From positions 122,330,887 through 122,394,886 of the forward strand of contig OZ020588.1 in NCBI GenBank assembly GCA_963971535.1: a DNA stretch of 64,000 nucleotides, read 5' to 3'. Position 1 is the stretch's first letter, and the number at the start of each line of letters is the position of its first letter. Positions 21,936 through 36,079 of this stretch are shown piece by piece. Source of the DNA: Notolepis coatsorum. Taxonomy: Eukaryota; Chordata; Actinopteri; Aulopiformes; Paralepididae. Below the pieces are notes generated by a model, which had not been told where the DNA came from, did not search any database, and saw nothing but the letters and a program-made list of their open reading frames with translations. The translations under genes were made by a program, and so were the position numbers.

Positions 21936-23760
21936 ACTAGCGCTAGGATACATACGCTATGCTACAGTCAAGCCATCCACAAGATGGAGGCCGTTGTTCT
22001 CATTTTAAAATACATTATTGATGATCATTGGGAATATTTAGGGATTATAGAGTATTTATAATCATTGTGACCATGAATGAGTGAAAAAGAAAAGTTTTAT
22101 ATGGCCCAAAAGTCACCCTCCTATCAACATATTTTTTTTCCCTTTTCAGTCCTGGGGATATAAGTAGCAAACTATACAGCTATTAGTTGGCCTCTTTAGC
22201 CTAATTAAAACATGTTTAGCACATGTGCCTTGTATCTATCTACTGTACCCATAATCACAGAGAAGGACATCCTCCTGGGTAATATGGCTATAATCAAGCT
22301 GCCACATGCTATCACATTAGGAGGTTGGATCGTGGCCTGCATGCTGGTCATGGCTGCACGATGGCTCATTTGTAATAAGCAATCAGTCACATTGTGTGAT
22401 TTCATGAATTCTTTTTTTATGACTGGCATGATTAATTTATAAAGTTGAAAAGCCATAATAAGCCTATTTGATTGTAGTTCATAGTGTATGATTATGTTAA
22501 TTATATCAGCTGCCATTTTTTGATTCACTACCGACAAATATGACTCACAAAGATCTGTTCTGTGATGCCAGTATGCCAGGCTTTTATTAGGACTGAAGGA
22601 AGTTATTTGTAATTTGTGGTAATGTGGCATTTTATAAGAGCTACCGAACTGAAGATTATAGCTCATACACCATCTTGGTTTGTCCTAAAGCCGTAGGGCT
22701 ACACATTGCACCTGTGTGAGACTCCTAATGTGAGACTAATGCGTGTTGTTCCGGCAGAAGATGGAGTGTAGCAGAATGATAACTGAGCTGGCAGAGAACT
22801 CTGGCACCAAGATACTGTGTTACACTGTGGATTAAACACTAATCACAACAAGGTTACAATGGGCATGGGTGAAGGGATTTCTAGTGTGGCCTCCATTTTT
22901 AGAAGAGGCATCACACTCTGAAACTATTCAGTTTTAGTATATTGACAGGTATTACCCGAACTCTAACCCAATATCAGAGGTTGATTTGTTTCAACTCAGC
23001 AAAGGTGAGTGATGAAGGAGATATGGTACAGGTTTCTTTTATTTCCTTTCCTTCACAGCAGATGGGCTAAATTACAATCCAAACCAATAATATCTTAACA
23101 CTTGAAAATCTCTCTCACTAAATGATGTAGCAGATGTTAATATCCATATTCCAATCAAATTCACCATGGAATATTGATGAGATAATTATGTAATTTTTTT
23201 TACATTTGCTTACAAAATAGAAACATTTAGCAGATGTAATTCCAGTGGATTACAATGGGGATTACAATTTTAAGCAGGTAATTTGTAATAGTACATTCAT
23301 ATAATCCCGAAGAGGAATTTAGAGGCGATGGAAATAAATACATGGAGTCATTGGGAGGAGGTAAACAGAGCATGGAATGAGGCCTGATAAATGTGCCTGG
23401 TGTGATAAAGCAAACATGACATACCCTTCAAAATAAATATGAAAGATTGCTACAAATGCACCATAGCCATATCCATCAAATACGAATAAGTTACATTTAT
23501 AAATGGTCCACTTCATGGCAGTTTTGCTTTTCATATTATATATACATATATATTTTTTTATTTGTCCTTTATTTAGACAGCGTTGGAAAAAACAATTTCA
23601 GACTTGATCTGACAAAAATCAAAGTATCAAACGTGGATGGATGGATTGGATCTCCAAAAACACTGTGGCTGCTGAAGTGTTGAAGTTATCTGAAGAAAAC
23701 ACTTGGTTCAGACAGAATCTGATACAAACATGTTGTGATTCACAAAGTTTCACAGCAAGT
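21936..23760. other. Intronic sequence, no gene seen
   Basis: Unique-looking, AT-rich. A splice-acceptor-like TTGTTCCGGCAG at 22748-22759 precedes a short open stretch that ends in a stop after 25 codons; I could not relate it to grm7 or any family. Confidence 0.45.
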
Positions 23761-23761
23761 A

Positions 23762-24200
23762 GGACTGGGTTCTGACTGGACCTCTGCTCTCTGGGTTCTG
23801 ACTGGACCTCTGCTCTCTGGGTTCTGACTGGACTTCTGCTCTCTGGGTTCTGACTGAAACTCTGCTCTCTGGGTTCTGACTGGACCTCTGCTCTCTGGGT
23901 TCTGACTGGACTTCTGCTCTCTGGGTTCTGACTGAAACTCTGCTCTCTGGGTTCTGACTGAAGCTCTGCTCTCTGGGTTCTGACTGGACCTCTGCTCTCT
24001 GGGTTCTGACTGGACCTCTGCTCTCTGGGTTCTGACTGAAGCTCTGCTCTCTGGGTTCTGACTGGACCTCTGCTCTCTGCTCTCTGGGTTCTGACTGGAC
24101 CTCTGCTCTCTGGGTTCTGACTGAAGCTCTGCTCTCTGGGTTCTGACTGGACCTCTGCTCTCTGTTCTCTGGGTTCTGACTGAAGCTCTGCTCTCTGGGT
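23762..24200. repeat. 26-bp minisatellite, about 16 copies
   Basis: Unit TCTGGGTTCTGACTGGACCT + CTGCTC. Some copies carry ACTGAAG or ACTGAAAC variants or an extra CTCTCTG. Because 26 is not a multiple of 3, a minus-strand frame of 199 codons cycles through three repeat peptides (QSEPREQ, QNPES, VRTQRA); it is a repeat artefact, not a gene. Confidence 0.93.
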
Positions 24201-24204
24201 GTTT

Positions 24205-25565
24205 ATTTGTATGCTCAAAACAGCCCCTCCTTTTGAGAAAGCTGCAACCTATTTAAAAAATGTTTAACGCATCAATCATACTTTTGGCAATAATGGTGTC
24301 AAGGCACAACTCACATGTTCGTGCATGAGTGACTTAAATCCAAGTCTCATATTCTACTGGTGACAAGCAGTGCCTGACACTATAGTCTGCACCTGCAGAG
24401 CACCAGACCATAAGTCAGAGCTGTTTGACACACTTGTTTCCTAGGCCATTCAGCTGCCTGTTACAGCTTAGAACATGCATTTATAATGGTTGGTTAAATG
24501 GGAATACACACAACGTACAGAGAGAGGTAGGGGGGTGGGGAGGGGGGCAAGAAATAGAAAGATAAAAAGAGAGAGAATCAGCCTGTCCCATTCAAAATAA
24601 TTTTGAATGAAAATGAAAGTAAAAACTCACCCAGAGGACTGCTCTGATGTGAACCACTCCAGGGTGAGTCTTACTGTTTTAGGCCAGCTTATAATATTAT
24701 TGTGTTGTTTTTTTCCTTGACTTAGGCAAACAGGTATGATTTTGAAGATATCCAGTGATAGACGTGCTGGACCATTTTCTGTCACTTTTTGCTACATGTT
24801 TTGCAAAATAGAAACCTGTCTTCAACCCCCCTGGTCATCTCCTCTGCTTGTTACCAGATTTTTCACCACGCACACACAAACAGAGTGAGTTTTCAATGTT
24901 GCTGTCCGAGGTGCTGAACTGAACAGTGGAGAAGCAACTAAACTGCAAAGTCATACAGTATGTGCTGTATGTAAAAGCAATCAAAGAGCAGAGATAATAG
25001 GGACGTTTCATAAGCAGAGCATTATGGATATAATACAGTTCAAGTCCCTTCGCTCAGTTAAAGAATGCCATCCCACTTTTTCATATAAAACACAATGGTG
25101 AGTGAGAAATGTATCTCCAGTAATAAAATACAGTGCACTATGATAAAGTGCATAGAGGGGTTTTAAGGTGGAGGGAGAGGATGCATGTCGAGAATGTCAC
25201 CAGAATCAAATACAGACATAATTATTGTACACTGTTCTTCCGACTCGCAGTAGAAAAGCACAAGTTGTTTCTGTGCAGGAACCCACTTTTTACTTTCAAC
25301 AAAAAAAACGTGATGTTTACAAGATTCTATGATTCTACGAACCTTGATGTGTATCCATACTAATATTAGGAGTATTGCACACACAGGAATTTGAGAATAA
25401 CAAATATCTTGTTTTATTGGAATTATGTTCAAGTCAAGCATGATCAAACTTCACACGCATGCAAATAAAACAAGACAAGGCTTCTCTTTGCAGTCTCCCT
25501 GAACACATACTTTAACATATTACATATGTTATAACATATAACATATTACATAACATATAACATAT
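24205..25565. other. Intronic sequence, no gene seen
   Basis: Mostly unique-looking. Around 25505-25568 short ACATATAACATATTAC units repeat. No exon is supported. Confidence 0.45.
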
Positions 25566-25569
25566 TACA

Positions 25570-26697
25570 GCATTAAAAAAACAACTAAAACACATTTGTT
25601 TAGACAGGCCTTTGGTCATATAGGCACTCTTTCTTGTCCTCACTGTTCGTATAGTTTTGTTTTTTAATTAGTGACTGATGATTTTATCTAAATTATTTTA
25701 TTCTACTTTTTTATCTGGTTTCACTGTTTTTTAACACTTTGATTGCCTAAGGCTAAATTCATGATATACCATCCCTTGCCAGCTCTATTTGTCTATGGAA
25801 AAGTTCCCCTTCTTTGCAGGGCTATAACTTTTTAAATTCTATTGCTAAATTGCCATTATTAGGGCCCATTCAAGGTCCTATATGTATTGTTCATTGTGTA
25901 GCAACGTTAAACTTTTTCATTCACATATTCATAGTCAAATATGGTCTAAAGTATAAGTATGTTTTCATCTCTTTCTGCAGCTTTCTCCAGAACGTGATTT
26001 ATAGCCCCAAATGCATTATATTGATGATGAAATACAGTTTGGTAGGAATCTGTGCGAGATCAAAAATTTCAATTGGACGTACTTCTAGAAGTTTCTACGT
26101 ATCATCTGATGATGACCGGATGGGCGGGGGATCGTTTATAATTCCGTGGGCAGCGTTATATCATTCATCTAGTGTGGGTGATATGATCATCAGAGCAGTT
26201 TATATCGAACACGTTAAAAAATAACGCTGAATCTTACCGTATCTTCCTCGCGCCGTTGGACGATGAGCGTGGAACTGAAATATTCATATTATGGGATGTA
26301 GAAATACGCGATCTATTTCCAGGTTGTATAATAGTATATACGTCCAAATCATGTTGTTTATCGAGTTATTGGCAACGGAGCGCTATGTATTGTGTCGAGA
26401 TCGAGTCCCGGGACCTATAGAGAGTGCCCGGAAGTAATATGGACGATCAGCACTTCAACCACATAACTTCCTGTTTGGCACTTCTGCCGATCGGCCACCT
26501 GATGGCGCTCTTGAACCGCTAGAGGTTTGAGAGGAGCTCAGAACTGTGTGTGAAGGCTGCGGATGGAAAATATGATTCCGATCACAGATTTTTGAAATAT
26601 TGATATTAAAGACGAGTTACGGCGTCCTCGGCAACTTGAGCATGGCGGGGAAGGACGCCTAAACACGTTTTCGGCACTTAAAGTGTTAACTGCTGTC

Positions 26698-26739
<42 letters not shown>

Positions 26740-26860
26740 CATTTATTTCTGATTTAGTTTTAGTTTTAGTTTTTATGTACTAAGCTGTAGTGTAAAGCAC
26801 CCTGTGCATTCATGCTGTAAAGGGTGCTATATAAATAAAAGTAATTAATTCATGAAAGTA
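25570..26860 (+). pseudogene. LINE C-terminus and 3' UTR, interrupted
   Basis: The left part has the typical last codons of an L2-type RT (LKKQLKTHLFRQAFGH, about 25573-25620), then the UTR. It resumes at 26690 with a TTG microsatellite (26697-26738) and a tail with TAAAGGGTGCTATATAAATA. The TTAA element at 25735-26685 splits it. Confidence 0.65.
25735..26685 (+). mobile_element. Complete TTAA-flanked piggyBac-like element (family C)
   Basis: TTAA at 25731-25734 and 26686-26689. TIRs are CACTTTGATTGCC at the left and CACTTTAAGTGCC reading inward from the right. It is 951 bp. A 136-codon frame at 25814-26224 is not conserved in the sister copy at 1-410, which has a deletion there, so I do not call it a gene. 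It is non-autonomous and sits inside a LINE 3' UTR. Confidence 0.8.
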
Positions 26861-27431
26861 ACCTTACCAGTAACCAACCCAGCAAACAGGACAATGGAGA
26901 CACAACTTGAATCTAGATGAAGACGCCTCTTGGCACTGAAGACCTGGGCCCTGTTTCATGTACGTGGTTCAACTAAGTCGATCAAGATGTCCATTATCCA
27001 GCTTCAGTTAACCCGATGTTCGAAGCCGGGATTTTCCTGTTTCACAAAGGTGGATTCAGTCTTGTTAACTCAAGCCAGACTTGCGAGTCAGGCTAAATGC
27101 GCGCGGCCGTTTTAGGTGAAAAGCCAGCACGTATCGATGGCAGAGATCCTGATTCTCAACGGCATTGATTGATTAATTGATTTAAGACTTTATTGACAGA
27201 TTGCAATACGGCTCAATCGCCTCGCCGACAAGTTAAATGCGTTATCTATAGGCTAATTCTAAGTCCCTCATTACCTCAATCAATCAGATTATATTTCTTT
27301 AAACTTGCCTGCTGGATTGAATAATCAAATGAGATCTTGCTAGCGAAAATTATTAGTTAACTGTTATACAGAATTACGATACGGCTCTCTTACCCATTGA
27401 TTGATGTATAGTCAATCTTTTACTTATCTTC

Positions 27432-27495
27432 TCTGTGGTGTAACGGGTTCTTCTTTTGACTTTCACACGGACGACCGGGGTTCAAGACCCTAGTC
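27432..27495 (+). other. tRNA-like sequence (Glu-like), degenerate
   Basis: Has GGTGTAACGGGTTC resembling a D-arm/A box, a TTTCAC anticodon-loop-like stretch and GGGGTTCAAGACCC resembling the T arm/B box. The acceptor stem does not pair, so it is a tRNA relic or SINE head rather than a working tRNA. Confidence 0.45.
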
Positions 27496-27657
27496 TTTTC
27501 CTTCTTTTTGCAATATAGGAATAATTCAATTTGGTGCACGTTGAGAGCTATATAAAGAATGACATCCTCAATGCATGTAGATTTATAATATTTTAACTTA
27601 AAACCAGGCTACTTTGGCGTATAATCATTAATATTATATTCAAAAAAATCATATTGG

Positions 27658-27727
27658 AAACTCCGGGATTTGAACCCCGGTCGCTGGATTGGCAGGCTTG
27701 AGCACTACCGCTGGGCCACTGGGCCAG
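27658..27727 (-). other. tRNA-like sequence (Gly-GCC-like), degenerate
   Basis: On the minus strand: GGCCCAGCGGTAGTGC (A box), CCTGCCAATC in the anticodon region (anticodon GCC), and CCGGGGTTCAAATCCCGG, a perfect T arm with a B box. I see no complementary acceptor stem. It could still be transcribed by Pol III; a functional tRNA is unlikely. Confidence 0.5.
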
Positions 27728-28492
27728 ATGGGATAAATTCATTGTTTATACATTAATGAACGAGAGACCCGTGTTTAGAATATCCTTTGTTTTGAATGAA
27801 GTTTATCTCTTTATCCTCATTCATTAATGTGACGTCAACGGCTCATTCAATTTCTCAAATCCGTCAAACAGCGCATCTCATCAGACATCTTAATCCCAGT
27901 TACAATTAAAATAACCACATCATGTGTACATCGCACAAGCGAGCGCCACCGTCGCCACGGTATATATAACGTGCATTATTTAGGACAAAGTGAATTTAAT
28001 ATCAGCATTTTGGGTCTATTTTACATTTCAAAAGCCCCCTCTGGAAGAATGGAGCACAAAAACGTAATTCAGAATGGTATAATGCAGATCGTAGACTGTG
28101 GGAATAGTTTCAGGAAACGGGCTGTCACTTCTTTGCGGGGGCGTGGCGATAGTTCAGGCTAACTTGAACTTGAACTCTGCTTTCGACCAGGCTCAAACTT
28201 TTGGATATGTTGTCATGGTGATTTGGAAAATCCAGGTACATGAAACCGGAAAGTCCGGCTAACCCAGTTATCCAGCTAAAGTTATCCGGCTAACTCAGTT
28301 ATCCAGGTACAAGAAACAGGGCCCTGGTCGCCTGGAGTCAACACTGGTGTCTGGGGACAATTTATACACATCAGTGACCAGGAGCAGCAACGGCATGGAG
28401 CTCTGCTGCTAGGATAACATTATGCTAAAGAGGCCATTACAGCCACTGGTGTCAGAATAACATTGTGTTTGGGGGTTTCCACCAGGGTCTTG

Positions 28493-28736
<244 letters not shown>

Positions 28737-28892
28737 GTAGAGAGGTAGAGAGACCGAAAAAGAGACTGAATGAGAAAGAGAGGAAGAGAGACAGAGAGAT
28801 AAGGAGAGAAAATCCTACAGCTGAGATAACATCATACTGGGGTTCCTGTTGCTGCAGGAGAGGCACTGGAAAGATTGCGACCAGGTTCTCTA

Positions 28893-29125
28893 AAGCTGGC
28901 GGCAGCATCTCAGGAGGAAGACCGTTCGTCTGGTAATCTGAAGATTCCCGGTTCGATCACAGCTCCTCCAGACTTCATGTCGATGTATCCTTGAGCAAGA
29001 CACTTAACCCCTAACTGCTCCTGATGAGCTGTTTGCCGCCTTGCATGGCTGGCTTCAACGTTGGTGCGTGAATGCGTGTGTATAGTATGTGTCATGAGTA
29101 GTAAAGTGCGTAAATGCAGCACATT
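28893..29125 (+). mobile_element. tRNA-derived SINE (family B, copy 2)
   Basis: Same family as 2900-3135: CATCTCAGGAGGAAGACCG, the B box GGTTCGATCAC, GTCGATGTATCCTTGAGCAA, CACTTAACCCCTAACTGCTC. Confidence 0.8.
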
Positions 29126-29214
29126 TACCATTTAAAGGAGCATTGGGCCCCAGTCAGTCCCTGAAGGAAGGTGCAACTGGACTGCAGCGATTTAGGCTAA
29201 CGCTAGTAGCAGTG

Positions 29215-29306
29215 TGTGAATGATGTATACAAGCAGGGTAGCAGTAAGCAGGGTGTATACTAGCAGGGTAGCAGTAAGCAGGGTGTATACTAGCAGGGTA
29301 GCAGGG
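29215..29306 (+). repeat. ~30-bp minisatellite split by a SINE
   Basis: Units of GTAGCAGTAAGCAGGGTGTA + TACTAGCAGG repeat here and resume at about 29732-29780 after the SINE. Confidence 0.8.
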
Positions 29307-29731
29307 AAGTCTTTATTTGGCATGCAAACGACACACACATGCGATGGGCGGCACACACACACAGGAACACACACACATGCACACACACAGTCTATGCACT
29401 TGACCCATCCTGTCGTCCTTCCCCCCAAGGGCAGCCGGGAGCAGAAAGGCCGTCGGCGAGGTACCGTGCCCCACCGCCCAATCCAAGTGCTCCTGCCCGT
29501 CTTCGTCAGGGATGCGACAGTGTTAGCGATCTGTTTGTGCATGTTTTCCCATTGGGTTTCTCTTATCGATGGGGAAACCATTGCGAGCACGGGGAGAACA
29601 TGCAAACTCCACACAGAAAGGCCTGGGAGATACCCCACCTGGGTAACTGGCAACGCGAAAACGTGGTCCCAAGCGGGAATCGAACCCTGGACCTTCTTGC
29701 TGTGAGGCGACATTACACCACCGCGCCACCC
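29307..29731 (-). mobile_element. tRNA-derived SINE (family A, copy 2)
   Basis: Inverted copy of the SINE at 11062-11516: A box near 29725, B-box GGTTCGATTCC (29675-29685, minus strand), GTGTGGAGTTTGCATGTTCTC and a tail AAATAAAGACTT at the left end. It is inserted in the minisatellite. Confidence 0.85.
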
Positions 29732-29784
29732 GTGTATACTAGGCTAGCAGGGTAGCAGTAAACAGGGTGATAATACTAGAAGGG

Positions 29785-30325
29785 GGGCATCCATGGAGCA
29801 CGGCAGTGGGGTTCAGTGCTTTTCTCAGGAGCACGTTGGCAGTGCTAGTTAGCACTGTATGTAAACTAAGCCACTCTAGTGTACTATAGTACACTCTCAC
29901 TCGAATGCCCTCCTTGGTTCATTAACGCACCCTGTTTCTGAATCAAACAGGCTGGTCGTGGTATTTAATGGAAATGGGAAAAATGACAGTGAAACTATCT
30001 ATCTCTCTTCATTGTGAGAATCAATGGGAAGAACATGTTTAATGAAGAACATGTTTAATGAAGAACATGTTTAATGATCCAAAGCGGGGAGCGGGATTAT
30101 TTTCAAATCGATTACCATATTCGACTGGAATTCATCATTGGGATATAAAAACACATGAAAATGGAAATCCTTTTTAGGATGTGTGTGATTATTTGAATGG
30201 AACAATGGAGATTTTGACAAACCTTTGGTTGTTTTCTCTATATAACAGACATAATTTGCCCAAGGGAAAACATCTGTGCTGTTCTGGGTCACAGTAAAGT
30301 ATCTGCCAGCCTCTGCTGCCCTGTA
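29785..30325. other. Intronic spacer, no gene seen
   Basis: Contains three GAAGAACATGTTTAAT units at 30030-30075. Otherwise nothing is recognised. Confidence 0.45.
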
Positions 30326-30329
30326 CCCC

Positions 30330-30587
<258 letters not shown>

Positions 30588-30599
30588 GCAGTAGTATAT

Positions 30600-31225
30600 C
30601 CTATCCTTCACGTAGCCATGGGACGGGGGATGATATCTGCCACAATATATATATCCTTGTTAAGTTGCAGTTTAACTTCACGAGATTGAAGACTATAGAG
30701 AACAGATGACATGTTACAACAATGGCAGAGGTTTATTTGGATTTAAACACAGTAGCAGTTCAACTGGAGAGGAGCTCAGATGATCAGTCCGGAAAAGTAT
30801 GTTTATTTTTTTTTATTTGATCAGCTGTGCCTGAGAGTCCGGCGGGGGAGAATGTTGGTGTGTATATGGGGACGTATGGGTGTGTGTGTGTGTGTGTGTC
30901 TTTCCATTGGTTTCATTTGGTTAACATTATTGAGTGAACAAGAAAACGAAAGAAAACTGTACAATTGTAATGCCCCTGCAGCTGTTCCAGTGTAAATGTG
31001 GCTTCCTCCGTGCACTTTCGCTCGCTCTCAAGTCGGACTCTGTGTGCCCGGCCACGCGCGCTGTTCTCGCACGGAACCCGCGAGTGCATGCATGCGCGAC
31101 TGGTGTGTTTGCACTGTGAGGCGCATTCTTCGTATGCTGCACGTACCGCACCGTGACGGCCGTACGATAAATTCGTGGGACGAATACATATATATATATA
31201 CACAGTATACTCAGGTAAACACAGA
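30600..31225. other. Spacer with a CpG-dense block
   Basis: No exon found. About 31005-31170 is unusually rich in CpG (TTCGCTCGC, ACGCGCGCTG and similar) compared with the AT-rich surroundings. Confidence 0.45.
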
Positions 31226-31227
31226 CT

Positions 31228-31306
31228 CACTCACTCACTCACTCACTCACTCACTCACTCACTCACTCACTCACTCACTCACTCACTCACTCACTCACTC
31301 ACTCAC
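31228..31306 (+). repeat. (TCAC)n microsatellite
   Basis: Tetranucleotide run of about 20 units. Confidence 0.95.
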
Positions 31307-31309
31307 ACA

Positions 31310-31690
31310 AAAACACCACAGTAATAGGTTCTAGTCCCTGAAAAAAGAAATGCAAATAAATGCAGCTTAGTAATATACCCTGTAGTTTATATTGACATTC
31401 CGTATTCATATGGGTGTTTGACAGCTTTACGGCCCCTGTTGGAGCCATGATTTGCAACGCTTAACAGGCTGCTGATGCCGTGCCATTAGCTGCTTGACTA
31501 GCTCGGTAGAGCTCCTCCGTGTAATGACATTATTTGGGAGCAGAATAGAGGCCTTTCACAGAATGTTTAGAATGCCCATTTGTCCTCCATGTTGGAAGAT
31601 ATAACAGTTGCTATGTGCAAAACAATGGTTTCTATGTGTGTTGATTTACGACAAATATACAAATGTACAACAAAAATGTAATCAATTGAT
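31310..31690. other. Intronic spacer, no gene seen
   Basis: Nothing recognised up to the GTTTT target duplication at 31691-31695. Confidence 0.45.
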
Positions 31691-31695
31691 GTTTT

Positions 31696-32608
31696 TGTTA
31701 TGGTTTATAACCGACCTCAAACGCAACAGCACAGACAGGTAGTTCAGAGTTATAAATAATAGGGCGTATTTATTTACAGAGTCAAAAAAAGGGTAAAGTA
31801 CTATTATCAAACAAACAGGGAGACTGCCTTTGGCAGAGTCATCTGCGGCTCTGCAGAATCCTCCTGGTGATAGCGGTGGGGAATTGGCATGTGACGTTGT
31901 AGCGGCTCTGCAGATACTCCCAGCTTTAACTCAAGGTGGAAAATGGAGAGAGAGAGAGGTATCAGAAACAGTCCAACGAAACACAGAGGCAGTGTGGTTC
32001 CCTCCTCCCTTAGCTGTGTCCAGAACCAATTGACAGTGACAGTCTTCAGTGTTCCCCACAACACACAACTTAGCTGAGTCAGTGCAAACAAAACTAAATC
32101 TTCAGTGTCTCTTCTAAAACACACAATCAGAATAATCCAGAACCAATTGACAGTGACAGTCTTCAGTGTTCCCCACAACACACAACTTAGCTGAGTCAGT
32201 GCAAACAAAACGAAATCTTCAGTGTCTCTTCTAAAACACATAATCAGAATAATCCAGAGGGGTTTGGTTCCACTCACCCAAGAGCAACGCGTAAAGCGGG
32301 TAAAACGAGGCGCAGCTCCAAACGGGGAACAAGGTTCTCAACAGCGGTTCTCCACAGAAAGGTCCTGGAGAGAAAGTAGACCAGGAACAGCAACGGGGAA
32401 AAAGCAGGCAAATGCAGTTGTATTCCAGAACGACCCGACAACGATAGAAGGAAGGTCCAGGTATATAAAGCCCTCTGGGGCGCTAATCACAAACTATGAC
32501 AGCTGCGTGATGAAAGTGGCAATCGCTCAAAAAGCGTGTGGCGGGGAATGCACCAATCAGCACCGTACCTCAGGAGAGCGTGTGGCGGGGAACGAACCAA
32601 ACCTCACA
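31696..32608 (-). mobile_element. Solo LTR of a related Gypsy-like family
   Basis: On the minus strand it starts TGTGAGGTTTGG and ends AACCATAACA, flanked by GTTTT on both sides (31691-31695, 32609-32613). TATATA (32463-32468) lies about 25 bp above GTCGGGTCGT (32430-32439), the same promoter and self-primer layout as the long LTRs. A 117-bp unit is tandemly duplicated (32021-32137, 32138-32254). At 913 bp it is less than half as long as the 13045 LTR, which has gained repeats in R. It probably formed by LTR-LTR recombination. Confidence 0.88.
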
Positions 32609-32799
32609 GTTTTATTACTTGATTGTGTAAACAAGTCACTGTGGAACAGTATTGCCACGTTTTTTTCCCAATGTTTTACCTCACAGGGTGTGGCCTATAA
32701 ATAAACTGTGGCAGAGAAAATAGCAACATTACATTATAATATTTCATGTATGATGTTCCACAATGGCCCTGAACGTTTCAGAATCTACTACAGGTGTCC

Positions 32800-33003
32800 C
32801 AGCACTGGAACTACATGTACACACATTATGAACTACATGTACACACATTATGAACTACATGTACACACATTATGAACTACATGTACACACATTATGAACT
32901 ACATGTACACACATTACTACATGTACACACATTATGAACTACATGTACACACATTATGAACTACATGTACACGTATTACTACATGTACACACATTATGAA
33001 TAC
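32800..33003 (+). repeat. 22-bp minisatellite ACTACATGTACACACATTATGA
   Basis: About nine copies of a unit with core TACATGTACACACATTATGA. The array continues at 34895-34990 on the far side of a hAT element. Confidence 0.9.
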
Positions 33004-33011
33004 ATGTACAC

Positions 33012-34894
<1,883 letters not shown>

Positions 34895-36079
34895 ATGTAC
34901 ACACATTACTACATGTACACACATTATGAACTAAATGTACACACATTACTACATGTACACACATTATGAACTACATGTACACACATTATGCAGGCTGCTT
35001 AATGTGAACATCAGGACAGCTAGCAAATAGCCATAATACAAATACATTAAATCTACCAGTGCTGCTGATTCAATCCAATAACATTGGTTAGATGTTCCTT
35101 CTTGATGGAAACTTAACTGAGGCCTGAGGAAGTGGTGATGCTGAGCCTCTGCCCTGTTGGGCTCTCATCCAGTCGGTGGCATCAAGTGGTGTTATATATC
35201 GTATGGCTATCACGTCCCGCTCTAGCCTAATGAGATACCCCTTATCTCCTAGTACCTACTGTACACCACCACGAACAACTTTATGCACCCATACCTGACC
35301 GGGCCCCGCCCCTATGGAGGCGTAGCCTATAAGACCATGGTCATGGTCACCAAACACCCTTCCTCTATTTTCGTTCCACCATATCGGCTGCGTGCACCGT
35401 ATGTAACTAGCAGTATGAAAAAGATTGGAGGAATTGTGTAATGTTGAAAGCTTACCGGAGGTTGCTGGTCCCTGGCATCTTCGAAGCATGTTTTCAGCGA
35501 CACGACGGGCCTATGTTGATGTTTCCTCGTCTGATGGCAGCAGGCCAAGGATCAGCTGTGCAAGGTTGGCTGTCGGGCCAGCTTGCACCCAGGTAGGCCC
35601 TGTGTCTTCAGGCATGGGTATTCAGGCATGGGTGTTAGTAATGCTGGTTTGTTTTGTTACACAACCATGTTGTGTGTCGGCGCCGGGGGCAGGATGGTTT
35701 GGTGAACGTTTCACTGCAGTGAACGGTTTCCAAAGGGTCCTGGGCGTGATGTTAAACAACTAATGCTATGCTACATGCTAACGCTAATGCTACATGCTAA
35801 CACTACTGCTACATGCTAACTGCTACGCTGTTCTAATGTCTCCGCTGTGAGATGTTGTCACTTCTCCCTCCTCTTGCCCGGTTCATCAATGAAGGTCAGT
35901 CGGTAGCTGTTGTGGGGGTTTGGCTGAGTCCTATTTACCTTTTTTACGGGTAAATGGGTTGACAACAGGGTAGGCCGTGGCTAGGTAGCCTAGCCAGTTA
36001 CGTTACCTTTGTGTTCCGGCGGGGTCTGTGGAACGGTGTCCCCATCTGGGGCTGATGCGTGAGCTCGGCGGTGTAGCAG

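Larger units (their letters stand above)
26946..28324. mobile_element. TIR element with GGGCCCTGTTTC ends
   Basis: Ends are GGGCCCTGTTTCATGTAC and, inward from the right, GGGCCCTGTTTCTTGTAC, with further inverted similarity in the GTTATCC(A/G)GCT-rich subterminal regions. If the TIR is read from GGCCCTG, CTG flanks both sides as a 3-bp duplication. The class is open (PIF/Harbinger-like is possible). It contains two tRNA-like sequences, a LINE-X-like tail remnant (27165-27230) and no credible ORF. Confidence 0.65.

Noticed and set aside
22748..22835. Possible exon after TTGTTCCGGCAG
   Set aside because: Open for only about 25 codons before a stop, no donor found in frame, no family recognised and not a grm7 sequence I know.
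23619..24218. 199-aa repetitive protein (QSEPREQ repeats)
   Set aside because: Produced by a 26-bp minisatellite that has no stop in any minus-strand frame.
25814..26224. 136-codon ORF as a transposase or membrane protein
   Set aside because: It lies in a 951-bp TTAA element and is not kept in the sister copy at 1-410, which has a deletion there.
27658..27727. Functional tRNA-Gly gene
   Set aside because: A and B boxes and a T arm are present, but I cannot pair an acceptor stem, and it lies inside a transposable element.
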